64,000 bases of DNA, taken from contig JBFMCQ010000001.1 in assembly GCA_040754295.1 (NCBI GenBank), positions 81,132 through 145,131 on the forward strand, read 5' to 3'. Shown piece by piece: positions 8,100-21,600 of this stretch (position 1 is the first letter of the stretch; every line of letters starts with the position of its first letter). Made by a program: the position numbers and the translations under genes. The notes below the pieces were generated by a model that was not told the origin of the DNA, ran no database searches, and worked only from the letters and a program-made list of their open reading frames with translations. This DNA is from Solimonas sp040754295 (GTDB taxonomy: Bacteria; Pseudomonadota; Gammaproteobacteria; Nevskiales; Nevskiaceae).

Positions 8100-9844
8100 G
8101 TCTGCCACGCGTCTGGGCGCCGCTGGCGCGCAGCGTCGAGCTCGAGCGCGGCGGCCAACGCCAGGCGATGCAGCAGACCCGCGGCGGCTGGTGGCAGGCG
8201 CAGCTGCCGCTGGCACACGGCGAGGACTACGCCTTCGTCGTCGACGGCGACGGGCCGTTTCCCGACCCGCGCTCGCCGTGGCAGCCGCAGGGCGTGCACG
8301 GCCCCTCGCGCCACGTCGACCACGCGCGCTTCACCTGGCACGACGGCGGCTGGCGCGCACCGCCGCTGGCCTGCGCTTTGATCTACGAGCTGCACGTCGG
8401 CACGTTCACGGCCGAAGGCAGCTTCGATGGCGCGATCTCGCGCCTCGACGCGCTCGTCGAGCTGGGCGTGACCCACGTCGAGCTGATGCCGGTCAACGCC
8501 TTCCCCGGCCGCCACGGCTGGGGCTACGACGGCGCCGCCCTGTACGCACCGCACCAGCCCTACGGCGGACCGGACGCGCTCAAGCGGCTCGTGGCCGCCT
8601 GCCACGCGCGCGGCCTCGCCGTGCTGCTCGACGTCGTCTACAACCACCTCGGCCCCGACGGCAATTATCTCGCCCGCTTCGGTCCGTACTTCACCCGCCG
8701 CTACGCCACGCCCTGGGGGGAGGCGGTGAATCTCGACGGCGCGGATAGCGACGAGGTGCGCCGCTTCTTCATCGACAACGCGCTGATGTGGCTGTCCGAC
8801 TACCACTTCGACGGCCTGCGCGTGGACGCGGTGCACGCCATCGTCGACCAGTCGGCGCGGCACTTTCTCGAGCAGCTGACGGCGGAGGTGCGCGCGCTCG
8901 AAGCGGCGCTGTGCCGGCCGCTCGTCGTCATCGCCGAAAGCGATCTCAACGACCCGCGTCTGCTGCGGCCGCCCGAAGCGGGCGGCTACGGCATGGATGC
9001 ACAGTGGAGCGACGATTTCCATCACAGCCTGCACGCGCTGCTCACCGGCGAGCGCGCCGGCTACTACGCGGACTTCGGCGCCGTCGGCGACATCGCCGCG
9101 GCATTGACGCGCCGCTTCGTCTACGACGGCCGCTACTCCGCCTTTCGCCGCCGCCGCCACGGGCGCCCGGCGCTCGAGATCCCCGCCGAGCGCTTTCTCG
9201 GCTACCTGCAGAACCACGATCAGGTCGGCAATCGCGCGCGCGGCGAGCGCATCGGCGCGCTGGTGTCGCGCCAACGACTGATGATCGCCGCCGCGCTGGT
9301 GCTGACGGCGCCGTTCGTGCCGCTGCTGTTCCAGGGCGAGGAGTGGAACGCGAGTGCGCCGTTCCTGTACTTCACCGACCACCAGGACCCGCGGCTCGGC
9401 GCGGCGGTGCGCGACGGACGCCGAGCCGAGTTCGCCGCCTTCGGCTGGGACCCCGCGAGCATCCCCGATCCGCAGGCCGAGGACAGCTTCCGCCGCAGCC
9501 GGCTCGACTGGAGCGAGCGCAGGCGCGGGCCGCACGCGCAGATCCTCGACTGGTACCGCCGGCTGATCGCGCTGCGCCGCGCGCATCCGGACCTCGCCGC
9601 CGGTGCGCCCGCGGACGTGCAGTACGACGAAGGGGCGCGCTGGCTCGTCTGCGTGCGCGGCTCGATCGTCGTCGCCTGCAACTTCGCGGCATCGGCACAG
9701 CAGCTGCCGCTGCCGCCGGCGCAAGGCCATGAAGTGCTGCTGAGCTCGGAGGAGTCGGCTGCGCCCACGAACCAGACCGTGCGCCTCGCAGCGGAATCGG
9801 TTGCGCTGCTGCGGCGCGCAGCGTTCACCGGAGATTCATCGTGA
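8096..9844 (+). CDS. treZ: Malto-oligosyltrehalose trehalohydrolase TreZ
   Basis: A 582-residue GH13 hydrolase that releases free trehalose from malto-oligosyltrehalose. The GTG start at 8096 overlaps the treY stop (GTGA) and opens VSLPRVWAPLARSVEL, a short N-terminal beta domain, followed by the barrel from YELHVGTFT. Catalytic residues: D244 in GLRVDAVHA, E281 in VIAESDLNDPRLL (the SDLNDPRL signature distinguishes TreZ from GlgB), and D375 in LQNHDQVGNR. Longer in-frame extension into treY exists but is an antiparallel-frame artefact. With glgX and treY it makes the complete TreYZ route from glycogen to trehalose. Confidence 0.96.
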   Translation: MSLPRVWAPLARSVELERGGQRQAMQQTRGGWWQAQLPLAHGEDYAFVVDGDGPFPDPRSPWQPQGVHGPSRHVDHARFTWHDGGWRAPPLACALIYELHVGTFTAEGSFDGAISRLDALVELGVTHVELMPVNAFPGRHGWGYDGAALYAPHQPYGGPDALKRLVAACHARGLAVLLDVVYNHLGPDGNYLARFGPYFTRRYATPWGEAVNLDGADSDEVRRFFIDNALMWLSDYHFDGLRVDAVHAIVDQSARHFLEQLTAEVRALEAALCRPLVVIAESDLNDPRLLRPPEAGGYGMDAQWSDDFHHSLHALLTGERAGYYADFGAVGDIAAALTRRFVYDGRYSAFRRRRHGRPALEIPAERFLGYLQNHDQVGNRARGERIGALVSRQRLMIAAALVLTAPFVPLLFQGEEWNASAPFLYFTDHQDPRLGAAVRDGRRAEFAAFGWDPASIPDPQAEDSFRRSRLDWSERRRGPHAQILDWYRRLIALRRAHPDLAAGAPADVQYDEGARWLVCVRGSIVVACNFAASAQQLPLPPAQGHEVLLSSEESAAPTNQTVRLAAESVALLRRAAFTGDSS

Positions 9845-9938
9845 GCCGTCGCGGTTCCTCGCACCGGCGCGCTGCGCTAGAGTGGTCGGCCCGACCGGGG
9901 TCTTGCAACAGCGTCTTGGCACAGCAGGAGGAATCCTG

Positions 9939-11879
9939 ATGGCAGCGGCGAACGACGCACCTGTCGCCGCGGGCTCCGGCCCGCTGACCGACCACGACGT
10001 CTACCTGTTCCGGCAGGGGCGGCATTACCGGCTGTACGACAAACTCGGTGCGCACCCGGCGACCGTCGCTGGCAAAGCCGGCGCGCATTTCGCCGTGTGG
10101 GCGCCCAACGCGCGCAGCGTCGCCGTGATCGGCGACTTCAACGACTGGCGCGAGAACGCGCACCCGCTGCACGCACGCAGCGACGGCTCCGGCATCTGGC
10201 AGGGGTTTGTCCCCGGCGCGACGCCGGGCAACCGCTACAAGTACCGCATCGTCTCCGGCCGTCGCGACTACCGCGTCGACAAGGCCGACCCGTTCGCGCG
10301 CCAGTCCGAGGTGCCGCCGCGCACGGCGTCGATCATCGCCGAGCCGCCTGCGCAGGCCTGGGGCGACGCCGCCTGGATGCGCGACCGCCACTCGAAGAAC
10401 GCGCTCGACGCACCCCTGTCGATCTACGAAGTGCATCTCGGCTCCTGGCGGCGCGTGCCGCAGGACGGCAACCGCTCGCTGACGTATCGCGAGCTGGCTG
10501 CGACGCTGCCCGATTACCTGCGCCAGATGGGCTACACGCACGTCGAGCTGATGCCGGTCACCGAGCATCCGTTCTACGGCTCCTGGGGCTACCAGACCAC
10601 CGGTTACTTCGCGCCGACCGCGCGTTACGGCAGTCCGGACGACTTCCAGTCTCTCGTCGACCGCCTGCACCAGTGCGGCATCGGCGTGATTCTCGACTGG
10701 GTGCCGTCGCACTTCCCGACCGATGAGCACGGGCTGGCGTTCTTCGACGGTACACATCTGTTCGAGCACGCCGATCCGAAGCAGGGCTTCCACCCGGAGT
10801 GGAGCTCGAGCATCTTCAACTACGGCCGCGAGGAAGTGCGCTCGTTCCTGATCTCGAGTGCGCTGTACTGGCTGGACCGCTTCCACGTCGACGGTCTGCG
10901 CGTCGACGCGGTGGCATCGATGCTGTACCTGGATTATGCGCGCGCGCCCGGCGAGTGGGTGCCCAACGTGCACGGCGGGCGCGAGAACCTCGAAGCGATC
11001 CAGTTTCTGCGCGATCTCAACGAAGCGGTCTACACGCACTATCCCGACGTGCAGACGATCGCCGAGGAGTCGACCGCCTGGCCGATGGTGTCGCGGCCGC
11101 CGTATCTCGGCGGGCTGGGCTTCGGCATGAAGTGGAACATGGGCTGGATGCACGACACGCTCGGCTACTTCCACCAGGACCCGGTGTATCGCAAGTTCCA
11201 TCACGACCGGATGAGCTTCGGCATCTGGTACGCGTTCAACGAGAACTTCGTGCTGCCGTTCTCGCACGACGAAGTCGTCTACGGCAAGGGCTCGCTGCTG
11301 CGGCGCATGCCCGGCGACGAATGGCAGCGTTTCGCCAATCTGCGGCTGCTGCTCGGCTTCCAGCATCTGCATCCCGGCAAGAAGCTGCTGTTCATGGGCG
11401 GGGAGTTCGGTCAGTGGAACGAGTGGAACCATGACGCCAGCCTCGACTGGCAGCTGCTCGATCAGCCCCTGCACCGCGGCGTGCAGCGGCTCGCCCAGGA
11501 TCTCAACCGCCTGCACTGCAGCGAGCCGGCCCTGCACCGGCGCGATTTCAGCAGCGACGGCTTCGAGTGGATCGACGTGCACGACTCCGAGCGCAGCGTG
11601 CTGTCGTTCCTGCGCAAGGCCGACGAGCCGAAGGACACGATCGTCGCCGTCTGCAACTTCACGCCGGTGCCGCGCCACAACTACCGCATCGGCGTGCCGG
11701 CCGGCGGTTACTGGCGCGAGATCCTCAACAGCGACGCGCCGCTCTACGGCGGCAGCGGCCAGGGCAATCTGGGCGGTGTCGACGCGGCGCCGGTGAGCAT
11801 GCACGGCCGCTATCACTCGCTGACCTTGACGCTGCCGCCGCTGGCCATCGTCTGCTTCAAGCCGGAGGGGATGCGATGA
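9939..11879 (+). CDS. glgB: 1,4-alpha-glucan branching enzyme GlgB
   Basis: A 646-residue GH13 enzyme that cuts alpha-1,4 chains and re-attaches them through alpha-1,6 bonds. A strong AGGAGG site precedes the ATG at 9939. The CBM48 domain (FAVWAPNARSVAVIGDFNDW) leads into the barrel; triad D323 in GLRVDAVAS, E376 in IAEEST, D444 in SHDEVVYGK; the GMKWNMGWMHD branching-enzyme signature is present. It lacks the longer extra N-terminal module of E. coli GlgB, so it belongs to the shorter type. A 94-base spacer from treZ suggests a new translational unit and perhaps its own promoter. Its stop overlaps the glgE start (ATGA), matching the known GlgE-GlgB partnership. Confidence 0.96.
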   Translation: MAAANDAPVAAGSGPLTDHDVYLFRQGRHYRLYDKLGAHPATVAGKAGAHFAVWAPNARSVAVIGDFNDWRENAHPLHARSDGSGIWQGFVPGATPGNRYKYRIVSGRRDYRVDKADPFARQSEVPPRTASIIAEPPAQAWGDAAWMRDRHSKNALDAPLSIYEVHLGSWRRVPQDGNRSLTYRELAATLPDYLRQMGYTHVELMPVTEHPFYGSWGYQTTGYFAPTARYGSPDDFQSLVDRLHQCGIGVILDWVPSHFPTDEHGLAFFDGTHLFEHADPKQGFHPEWSSSIFNYGREEVRSFLISSALYWLDRFHVDGLRVDAVASMLYLDYARAPGEWVPNVHGGRENLEAIQFLRDLNEAVYTHYPDVQTIAEESTAWPMVSRPPYLGGLGFGMKWNMGWMHDTLGYFHQDPVYRKFHHDRMSFGIWYAFNENFVLPFSHDEVVYGKGSLLRRMPGDEWQRFANLRLLLGFQHLHPGKKLLFMGGEFGQWNEWNHDASLDWQLLDQPLHRGVQRLAQDLNRLHCSEPALHRRDFSSDGFEWIDVHDSERSVLSFLRKADEPKDTIVAVCNFTPVPRHNYRIGVPAGGYWREILNSDAPLYGGSGQGNLGGVDAAPVSMHGRYHSLTLTLPPLAIVCFKPEGMR

Positions 11880-13948
11880 GTCGCGCGCCCGTCGCAGGTC
11901 GGGCTTCGGCCGGACCCGCGCCGGGCAGCGCCGGGCTGAAGCCCGACCTACAGGAACGACCGGTCGCGGCGCTGCCCGACGGCAGCCGTGTCCGCGTCGT
12001 CATCGAAGGCCTGACGCCGGAGATCGACGCCGGCCGGTTTCCGATCAAGCGCGTGAGCGGAGAGTCGGTCATCGTCGAAGTCGATGCGTTCGCCGACGGC
12101 CACGACCGTATCGCCTGCGTGCTGCGCCATCGCCACGAGGCCGAGCGCGACTGGCACGAGACGCGCATGCAGCCGCTGGTCAACGATCGCTGGCGTGGCG
12201 CGTTCACGGTGCAGCGCCCGGGGCGCCATCTCTACACCGTCCAGGCCTGGGTCGATGCTTTCGCGTCGTGGCGCCACGATCTGCGGCGGCGTCCGGGCGA
12301 CGATCCCGATCTGCCACCCGCGCTGGCCGCCGGCGCACAGATGGTCGAAGCCGCTGCTGCGCGCGCCGGCGGTGCCGATGCGCGCGCGCTCGCCGATGCG
12401 GCCGCACGCATCGCCCGGGGCGCCATCGAAGCACGCCGCGAAGCCGCACTCGACGATGCACTGGCGCAGCTGATGGCACGCTACGACGCGCGCCGCTTCG
12501 CCGCCGACTACGCGCGCGAGCTGGCCGTTGTCGTCGACCGCGAGCGCGCGCGCTGCGGCGCCTGGTACGAGTTCTTCCCGCGCTCCTGCAGCGAGACCGG
12601 CCACGGCCGGCTCGCCGACTGCATGCCGCGCCTGGACTACGCCGCGGCGATGGGCTTCGACGTGATCTACCTGCCGCCGATCCATCCGATCGGCCGCAGC
12701 TTCCGCAAGGGCCGCAACAACACCACCACGCCGGAGCCCGGCGACGTCGGCAGTCCCTGGGCCATCGGCGCGAAGGAAGGCGGACACAAGAGCGTGCACC
12801 CGGAGCTGGGCACGCTGGACGACTTCCGCCGCTTCGTCGAAGCCGCGCAGGCGCGCGGGCTCGAAGTCGCCCTCGACCTCGCGTTCCAGTGTGCACCGGA
12901 TCATCCCTACGTCGGCGAGCATCCGGAGTGGTTCCGGCACCGGCCCGACGGCTCGATCCAGTACGCCGAGAATCCGCCGAAGAAATATCAGGACATCTAT
13001 CCGTTCGATTTCGAGACCGACGACTGGCCGGCGCTGTGGCGCGAGCTCAAGAGCATCGTCGATTTCTGGGTCGCCGAGAACGTGCGCATCTTTCGCGTCG
13101 ACAATCCGCACACCAAGCCGTTTCCGTTCTGGGAGTGGCTGATCGGCGAGGTCAAGCGCGTGCACCCGGACGTGCTGTTCCTGTCCGAGGCGTTCACGCG
13201 GCCCAAGGTCATGCACCGCCTCGCCAAGCTCGGCTTCACGCAGTCGTACACCTATTTCACCTGGCGCAACACCAAGCACGAGCTGACCGCGTATTTCACC
13301 GAGCTGACCACGCCGCCCGGCAGCGAATACTTCAGACCCAACGTCTGGCCGAACACGCCGGACATCCTCAACGAATTTCTGCAGTTCGGCGGCCGCCCGG
13401 GATTCATGATCCGCTTCGTGCTCGCGGCGACGCTGGCGGCGACCTACGGCATCTACGGACCCGCCTTCGAGCTGCTGGAGGCGGAGCCGCGCGAGCCCGG
13501 CAGCGAGGAGTACCGCAATTCGGAGAAGTACGAGATTCGCCGCTGGAACCTGCAGCGGCCCGACAGCCTGCGCGACTTCATCACGCACGTAAACCGCATC
13601 CGCCGCGAGCATCCGGCGCTGCACTCGAACGCATCGCTGCAGTTCCACGCGATCGACAACGAGCAGCTGATCTGCTACAGCAAGGCGACCGACGACGGCA
13701 CCGACATCGTGCTCGTGATCGTCAACCTCGACCCGCACCACCGGCAGTCCGGCTGGCTGGAGCTGCCGCTGGAGCGCTTCTGCATCGAGTCGGACCGGCC
13801 GTACCAGATGCACGACCTGCTCGGCGGCGCGCGCTACCTCTGGCACGGCGCGCGCAACTACGTGGAGCTGGATCCGCAGGCACCGGCACACCTCTTCATC
13901 CTGCGCCGGCACCTGCGGCGCGAGCAGGACTTCGACTACTACATGTAA
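11876..13948 (+). CDS. glgE: Maltose-1-phosphate maltosyltransferase GlgE
   Basis: A 690-residue GH13 enzyme that extends alpha-1,4-glucan with maltosyl units from alpha-maltose-1-phosphate. The family features are clear: the N-terminal beta domain from RVVIEGLTPEIDAGRFPIKR, the AWYEFFPRS motif, nucleophile D409 in FRVDNPHTKPF and acid E438 in FLSEAF, plus TRPKVMHRLAKLGFTQSYTY. Residues 7-25 are unusual: they are encoded by a palindromic repeat element rather than by conserved GlgE sequence, and no other start codon lies between the element and the conserved part. The ATGA overlap with glgB and the TreS-Mak fusion that follows show the complete GlgE pathway (trehalose to maltose to maltose-1-phosphate to branched glucan). 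Confidence 0.96.
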   Translation: MSRAPVAGRASAGPAPGSAGLKPDLQERPVAALPDGSRVRVVIEGLTPEIDAGRFPIKRVSGESVIVEVDAFADGHDRIACVLRHRHEAERDWHETRMQPLVNDRWRGAFTVQRPGRHLYTVQAWVDAFASWRHDLRRRPGDDPDLPPALAAGAQMVEAAAARAGGADARALADAAARIARGAIEARREAALDDALAQLMARYDARRFAADYARELAVVVDRERARCGAWYEFFPRSCSETGHGRLADCMPRLDYAAAMGFDVIYLPPIHPIGRSFRKGRNNTTTPEPGDVGSPWAIGAKEGGHKSVHPELGTLDDFRRFVEAAQARGLEVALDLAFQCAPDHPYVGEHPEWFRHRPDGSIQYAENPPKKYQDIYPFDFETDDWPALWRELKSIVDFWVAENVRIFRVDNPHTKPFPFWEWLIGEVKRVHPDVLFLSEAFTRPKVMHRLAKLGFTQSYTYFTWRNTKHELTAYFTELTTPPGSEYFRPNVWPNTPDILNEFLQFGGRPGFMIRFVLAATLAATYGIYGPAFELLEAEPREPGSEEYRNSEKYEIRRWNLQRPDSLRDFITHVNRIRREHPALHSNASLQFHAIDNEQLICYSKATDDGTDIVLVIVNLDPHHRQSGWLELPLERFCIESDRPYQMHDLLGGARYLWHGARNYVELDPQAPAHLFILRRHLRREQDFDYYM
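11896..11949. repeat. AGGTCGGGCTTC-type inverted repeat inside glgE
   Basis: AGGTCGGGCTTC (11896-11907) and its exact reverse complement GAAGCCCGACCT (11938-11949) enclose a 30-base GC-rich spacer. The same core occurs in the spacers at 50992-51011 and 52757-52841, so this is a dispersed REP-like family. Here it is read in frame as residues 7-25 of GlgE. Confidence 0.85.
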
Positions 13949-13983
13949 AGCACGGGCCGCGCACGCGGCGACGGAAGGCGAGC

Positions 13984-17325
<3,342 letters not shown>

Positions 17326-17591
17326 CGCTAGCGGCGAGTCGCCTGAGAGCGCCGAGCTCCAGCCCGGGATCGGCAAACGGCATGCGGGCGGAGCCCGGCG
17401 CGCCCGGGAGCATGCGCCGAGGCACCGCCAAAGATTCGCCAACTTCGCCAATTCACCGCGAAGCTCGCCGGGCGGTGCCGCCAAAGCCGCGCGCAAGTCC
17501 TTGATCTTCATCGAGGCACCTGCTGGCATTGGTCCTGCTAACTCACGCGCTGCGGCATCGCTGCGCCGCATCACACACCAGGGAGAAAGAC

Positions 17592-17969
17592 ATGAAACAC
17601 CCCATCGCCGCCGCTCTACTGTTGCCGCTCACGCTGACCCTCGGCGCCTGCGTCATCCACGTCGGTCCCGACGACGAGGACGACCATTACGTCCACAAGG
17701 GCAACGTGCACAGACAGGAGATGCGCAATCGCGACGCCATCAGCCGGCTCGAGCTCGGCAGCGCCTTCGATCAGGTGCGCAGCCAGCTCGGCGAGCCCGA
17801 CTTCACCGAAGCCTCGATCGTCGGCGGCCACGAGATCCGCATCCTGCGCTACCGCACACACCGCACGAGCGCCGACGGCGATACGACCCGCGACGAAACC
17901 ACGCCGCTGGTGTTCAAGGACGGCAAGCTGGTCGGCATCGGCGAGCGCGCGGTGGTGGCGGAGACGGCG
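17592..17969 (+). CDS. DUF3192 lipoprotein, runs into assembly gap
   Basis: At least 126 residues, cut by the N-run. A lipoprotein signal peptide (PLTLTLGACV) puts a lipidated Cys near residue 20, so the protein is anchored to a membrane facing the periplasm. The body matches the DUF3192 family: RDAISRLELGSAFDQVRSQLG resembles the SmpA/OmlA-like helical start, and TPLVFKDGKLVGIGE is the typical C-terminal strand pair, so probably only a few residues are missing. Function of the family is unknown. The ATG at 17592 follows AGGGAGAAAG, a good ribosome site. The 266 bases upstream (17326-17591) hold no gene. Confidence 0.8.
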
Positions 17970-18069
17970 NNNNNNNNNNNNNNNNNNNNNNNNNNNNNNN
18001 NNNNNNNNNNNNNNNNNNNNNNNNNNNNNNNNNNNNNNNNNNNNNNNNNNNNNNNNNNNNNNNNNNNNN
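17970..18069. other. Assembly gap (100 N)
   Basis: Exactly 100 N, the convention for a scaffold join of unknown length. It cuts the 3' ends of two convergent genes, the DUF3192 lipoprotein and nrdJb. The true distance and any genes in between are unknown. Confidence 0.99.
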
Positions 18070-18687
18070 GGCGAGCTCGACGTGCGGGTTGTCCAGCGGC
18101 AGCTGGTCGCGGTAGTAGCGCGTGCGCGCGTAGTGCTCGGCGAGGACGTCGACCGGGCGCTCGTTGCCGTGGTCGTCGAGAAAGCCGCGCTTGCGCAGCT
18201 CCTGCTGGATCGCCCAGGCGATCGCGGCGACTTCCGAATCGTGCACCAGGCCCTTGCCGGACTTGGTCTTGCCGTACCAGACCGGGCCGCGATCCCAGGA
18301 CACCTTGCGCAGATCGGCGAGCGCCTTGATCAGAAAACCGCCGCGGGCGGCGAGCGAAAGCGTGCGCATCGTCGCCGACACCCACTGGTGCTCGGCCGAG
18401 GTCTGACCGGCGGGCACGAAGAATTCCAGCGGCCGCTCGATGCATACCGGCTTGCCGTTCATGCGGCCGCAGACCACGCCAAAACCGATGACGAAGTAAA
18501 TCGTCTTGCGCCCGCCCGACGAGGTCAGCGTGATCTTCGTCGTCGTCGATTCCCAGCTGCCTTCCTCGCGGCGATCGATGCGCAGCGTCAGCGGGTTGAC
18601 GTCCTGCGGCGCCGCCGGCGCTTCACGCAACACCGACCAGCCGACGATGCGTTTGTCGATCTGCGTGACCTTGTCCTTCTTCGCCAT
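18070..18687 (-). CDS. nrdJb: Class II ribonucleotide reductase small accessory subunit NrdJb-like (3' truncated by gap)
   Basis: At least 206 residues from ATG 18687, ending in the N-run. It starts 11 bases after nrdJa stops, on the same strand. The N-terminus KVTQIDKRIVGWSVL and the later segments RPLEFFVPAG, HQWVSATMRTLSLAARGG resemble the second polypeptide of split adenosylcobalamin-dependent reductases (NrdJb of Pseudomonas, TSCPD-type domain), which is needed with NrdJa for activity. Assignment rests on this resemblance plus position; the C-terminus, where conserved cysteines would be expected, is lost in the gap. Confidence 0.75.
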
Positions 18688-18698
18688 GGAGCCCTCGG

Positions 18699-21600
18699 CT
18701 ACAACCTGCCGTAAAACCCTTCCTTCAGCGCATCGTACAGATTCGCGGCGGTATACGTCCCGCCTTCGTACTCGACCTGCGCGTTGCCCGGCAGCTGCAC
18801 GCTGCTGCCGTCCGCGAGCTTGAACTCGTAGATCGTGCGCGCGAGGTCGTGCTCCGAAACGAGCACGCCCTGATGCACTTCCGGATTGAAGCGGAACGTC
18901 GTGCAGCCCTTCAGGCCCTGGTCGATCGCGTAGTGGTACAGGTCCTTGAACGCTTCGTAGTCGATGTCGGACGGCACATTGATCGTCTTGGAGATCGAGC
19001 TGTCGATCCAGCGCTGCGCCGCAGCCTGCACGTCGATGTGCTCGCTCGGATCGGTGCCCGCCGACGTGCCGGCGAACGCCTCCGGCAGCCGCTCCGGATC
19101 GACGTCGGCATCGATCCAGTGGCGGTACGCGAGCAGCTCGTAGGATTCCATGCGCACCGCGCGCTTGGCCTTCTCGCCGGGTACGATCATGTTGCGGATG
19201 TACGAGTGCGCGAAGCTGGGCTCGATGCCGTTGCTGGCGTTGTTGCCGACCGACGCGGCCATCGTGCCGGTCGGCGCGATCGAAGTCGCGTGCGTGTAGC
19301 GTGCGCCGGTCTCCGCGAGCGCCTGCACCAGCTCGGGCTCGACTTCGGCGATGCGCTGCAGGTAGCGCGAATAGCGCGCGTGCAGCACGCGACCGGGCAC
19401 GCGATCACCGGCGGCATGGCCGTCGCGCGCCAGCTCGGGCCGCTGCACCAGCAGCTCCGGCGTAATCTCGTGGAGCTCGGTCAGCACCGCCGCCGGCCCC
19501 TTCTCGCGCGCCAGCTCCAGCGCCGCGCGCCAGTTCTCCACCGCCAGCAGGCGCGTGACTTTCTCGGTGAACGCGACCGACTCCTTCGAGCCGTAGCGCA
19601 GGCCGAGCATCGTCAGCGCCGAGCCCAGGCCCATGTAGCCCATGCCGTGCCGCCGCTTGCGCAGGATCTCGGCACGCTGTTCCGCCAGCGGCAGCCCGTT
19701 GATCTCGACGACGTTGTCGAGCATGCGTGCGAACACGCGCACGACGTCGGCGTAGGTATCGAAGTCGAAATGCGCGTCTTTGGTGAACGGCTTCTTCACC
19801 AGTGCGGCGAGATTGACCGAGCCGAGCAGGCAGGCGCCGAACGGCGGCAAGGGCTGCTCGCCGCAGTTGTGCGCATAAAAGCCGTCGGCATCGAAGGCGT
19901 TGATGCCGGGCATCTGGACATCGAACACTTCCTCTTCACCTTCCGGCTCGATGGACAGGACTTCGGCGGTGAAGTCTTCGGCACTGAGCGCACGGCGGCC
20001 GGACGCGAGCAAGGCGCGCAGGCGCGCGGCCTTGTCGCCGTCGGCAAAACCGATCGCGGCTGCGAACTGCGCGAGATTGCTGCCGGCGATCACGAGTTCG
20101 TGCTGCGCTTGCGCCGCAGCGTCGCGCACACCGTCACGACCGTCAGGCAGCGCACGGCGATTCTCGTAGACCGTGCTCGCGATACCCAGCCGCAGCAGCA
20201 TGCGCTGCACGCTCAGCAGCAGATCCTTGTCCGCCTGCGACAGGCGGACGGACGCGACCTGCTGTTGGCTGCTCTGCACGGATCCATCGCTATCGAACAA
20301 TCCGCGCAACAGACCGCGATGGAACGCGCTCGAGGTGCGCTGCATGTCCGCAGTCAGCGTCTTGCAACCCGGTCGCATCCCGTAGCCGTGCGCGAGCGCC
20401 GTGAGGCTCGCGGTCGACAGGCGGAACTCGCTGCGCTCGCCTACGGCGGTCCAGCCTCTGAAGTCGGACCGCTGCGGCATCTGGCGCAGGTAGCGCAGCA
20501 CCTCTGCCATCACGCCGTCGACGCCGCAGTTCTCCGGTGCACCGGCTGCGCGCGCCGGGCGCCACACGCAGAGCACCGCCTCGTCGGCCTTCATGCTGCC
20601 GTCGCCGATCAACAGGCCCAGCAGATAGCCTTCGCCAAAGCTGCCGCGCCCGCTCCACTCGACGCCGGGGCGATGATCGTTGAGCACCAGCCGATCACCC
20701 GGCTGCAGCTCGCCGGCCGCACACCATTCGTGTTCGCGCGTCCAGCGCGTCTGCCGCTTGACGCGCAACAGGCGATGATCGCCGGTGAGACGCAGCGAAT
20801 ATCCGGCGCACGTCCTGATCCGAAAGACCGCCTTGTGCCCGGTGGCAAAGAAGCCTTCGGGTCCGCTCGCATGGTCGGCGCCGTTGACACGCAGCGCGAG
20901 CCCGCGGCCGCACAGCTCGCGCACCTGCCGCGGCCCGTGGTCGGTGTGCACCCAGGTGTCCCCGGTCACGCATGGATTCGTCGCGCGGATCTGCTCGCAG
21001 AACCACAAAGGATTCATGCGATTCATCTCGTCGACCAGGATGAAGCCCGGATCCGAGTACGCGTACGTGGAGCGCATGATCAGCTCCCACAGCTCGCGCG
21101 CGGGCACGGTGCGGTAGACGCGGCAGGCGGTTTCACCGCGCTCGTTGACCGTATAGGCCGCATCGCGCAGCGGCCAGCGGCGCCAGACGAGCTCGCTGCC
21201 GTCGCTCATTTCCTGCGGAAACGCGGGGAAGGCCAGCGGCCACCGGGCATCGTCGCGCACGGCGGCGACGAACTCGCTCGTGACCAGGCACGACAGGTTG
21301 AACGCGCGCAGGCGGCCGGCCTCGCGCTTGGCGACGATGAAGTCCTCGATGTCCGGATGGCCGATGTCGAGGCAGCCCATTTGCGCGCCGCGACGGCCGC
21401 CGGCGCTGGACACCGTGCGGCACACCGCGTCGAACACGTCCATGAACGGCAGCGGCCCGCTGGTCGTCGCGCCGGCGCCCGAGACGAACGCGCCGCGCGG
21501 CCGCAGGGTGGTGAAGTCATAGCCGATGCCGCAGCCGGCTTTCAGCGTCAGCGCCGCTTCAGACACCGCCTGCATGATGCCGGCCATCGAGTCGTCGATC

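Noticed and set aside
19866..20972. Insert in nrdJa as a group I intron or separate endonuclease gene
   Set aside because: It is continuous in frame with both flanks and has protein-splicing residues at each edge.
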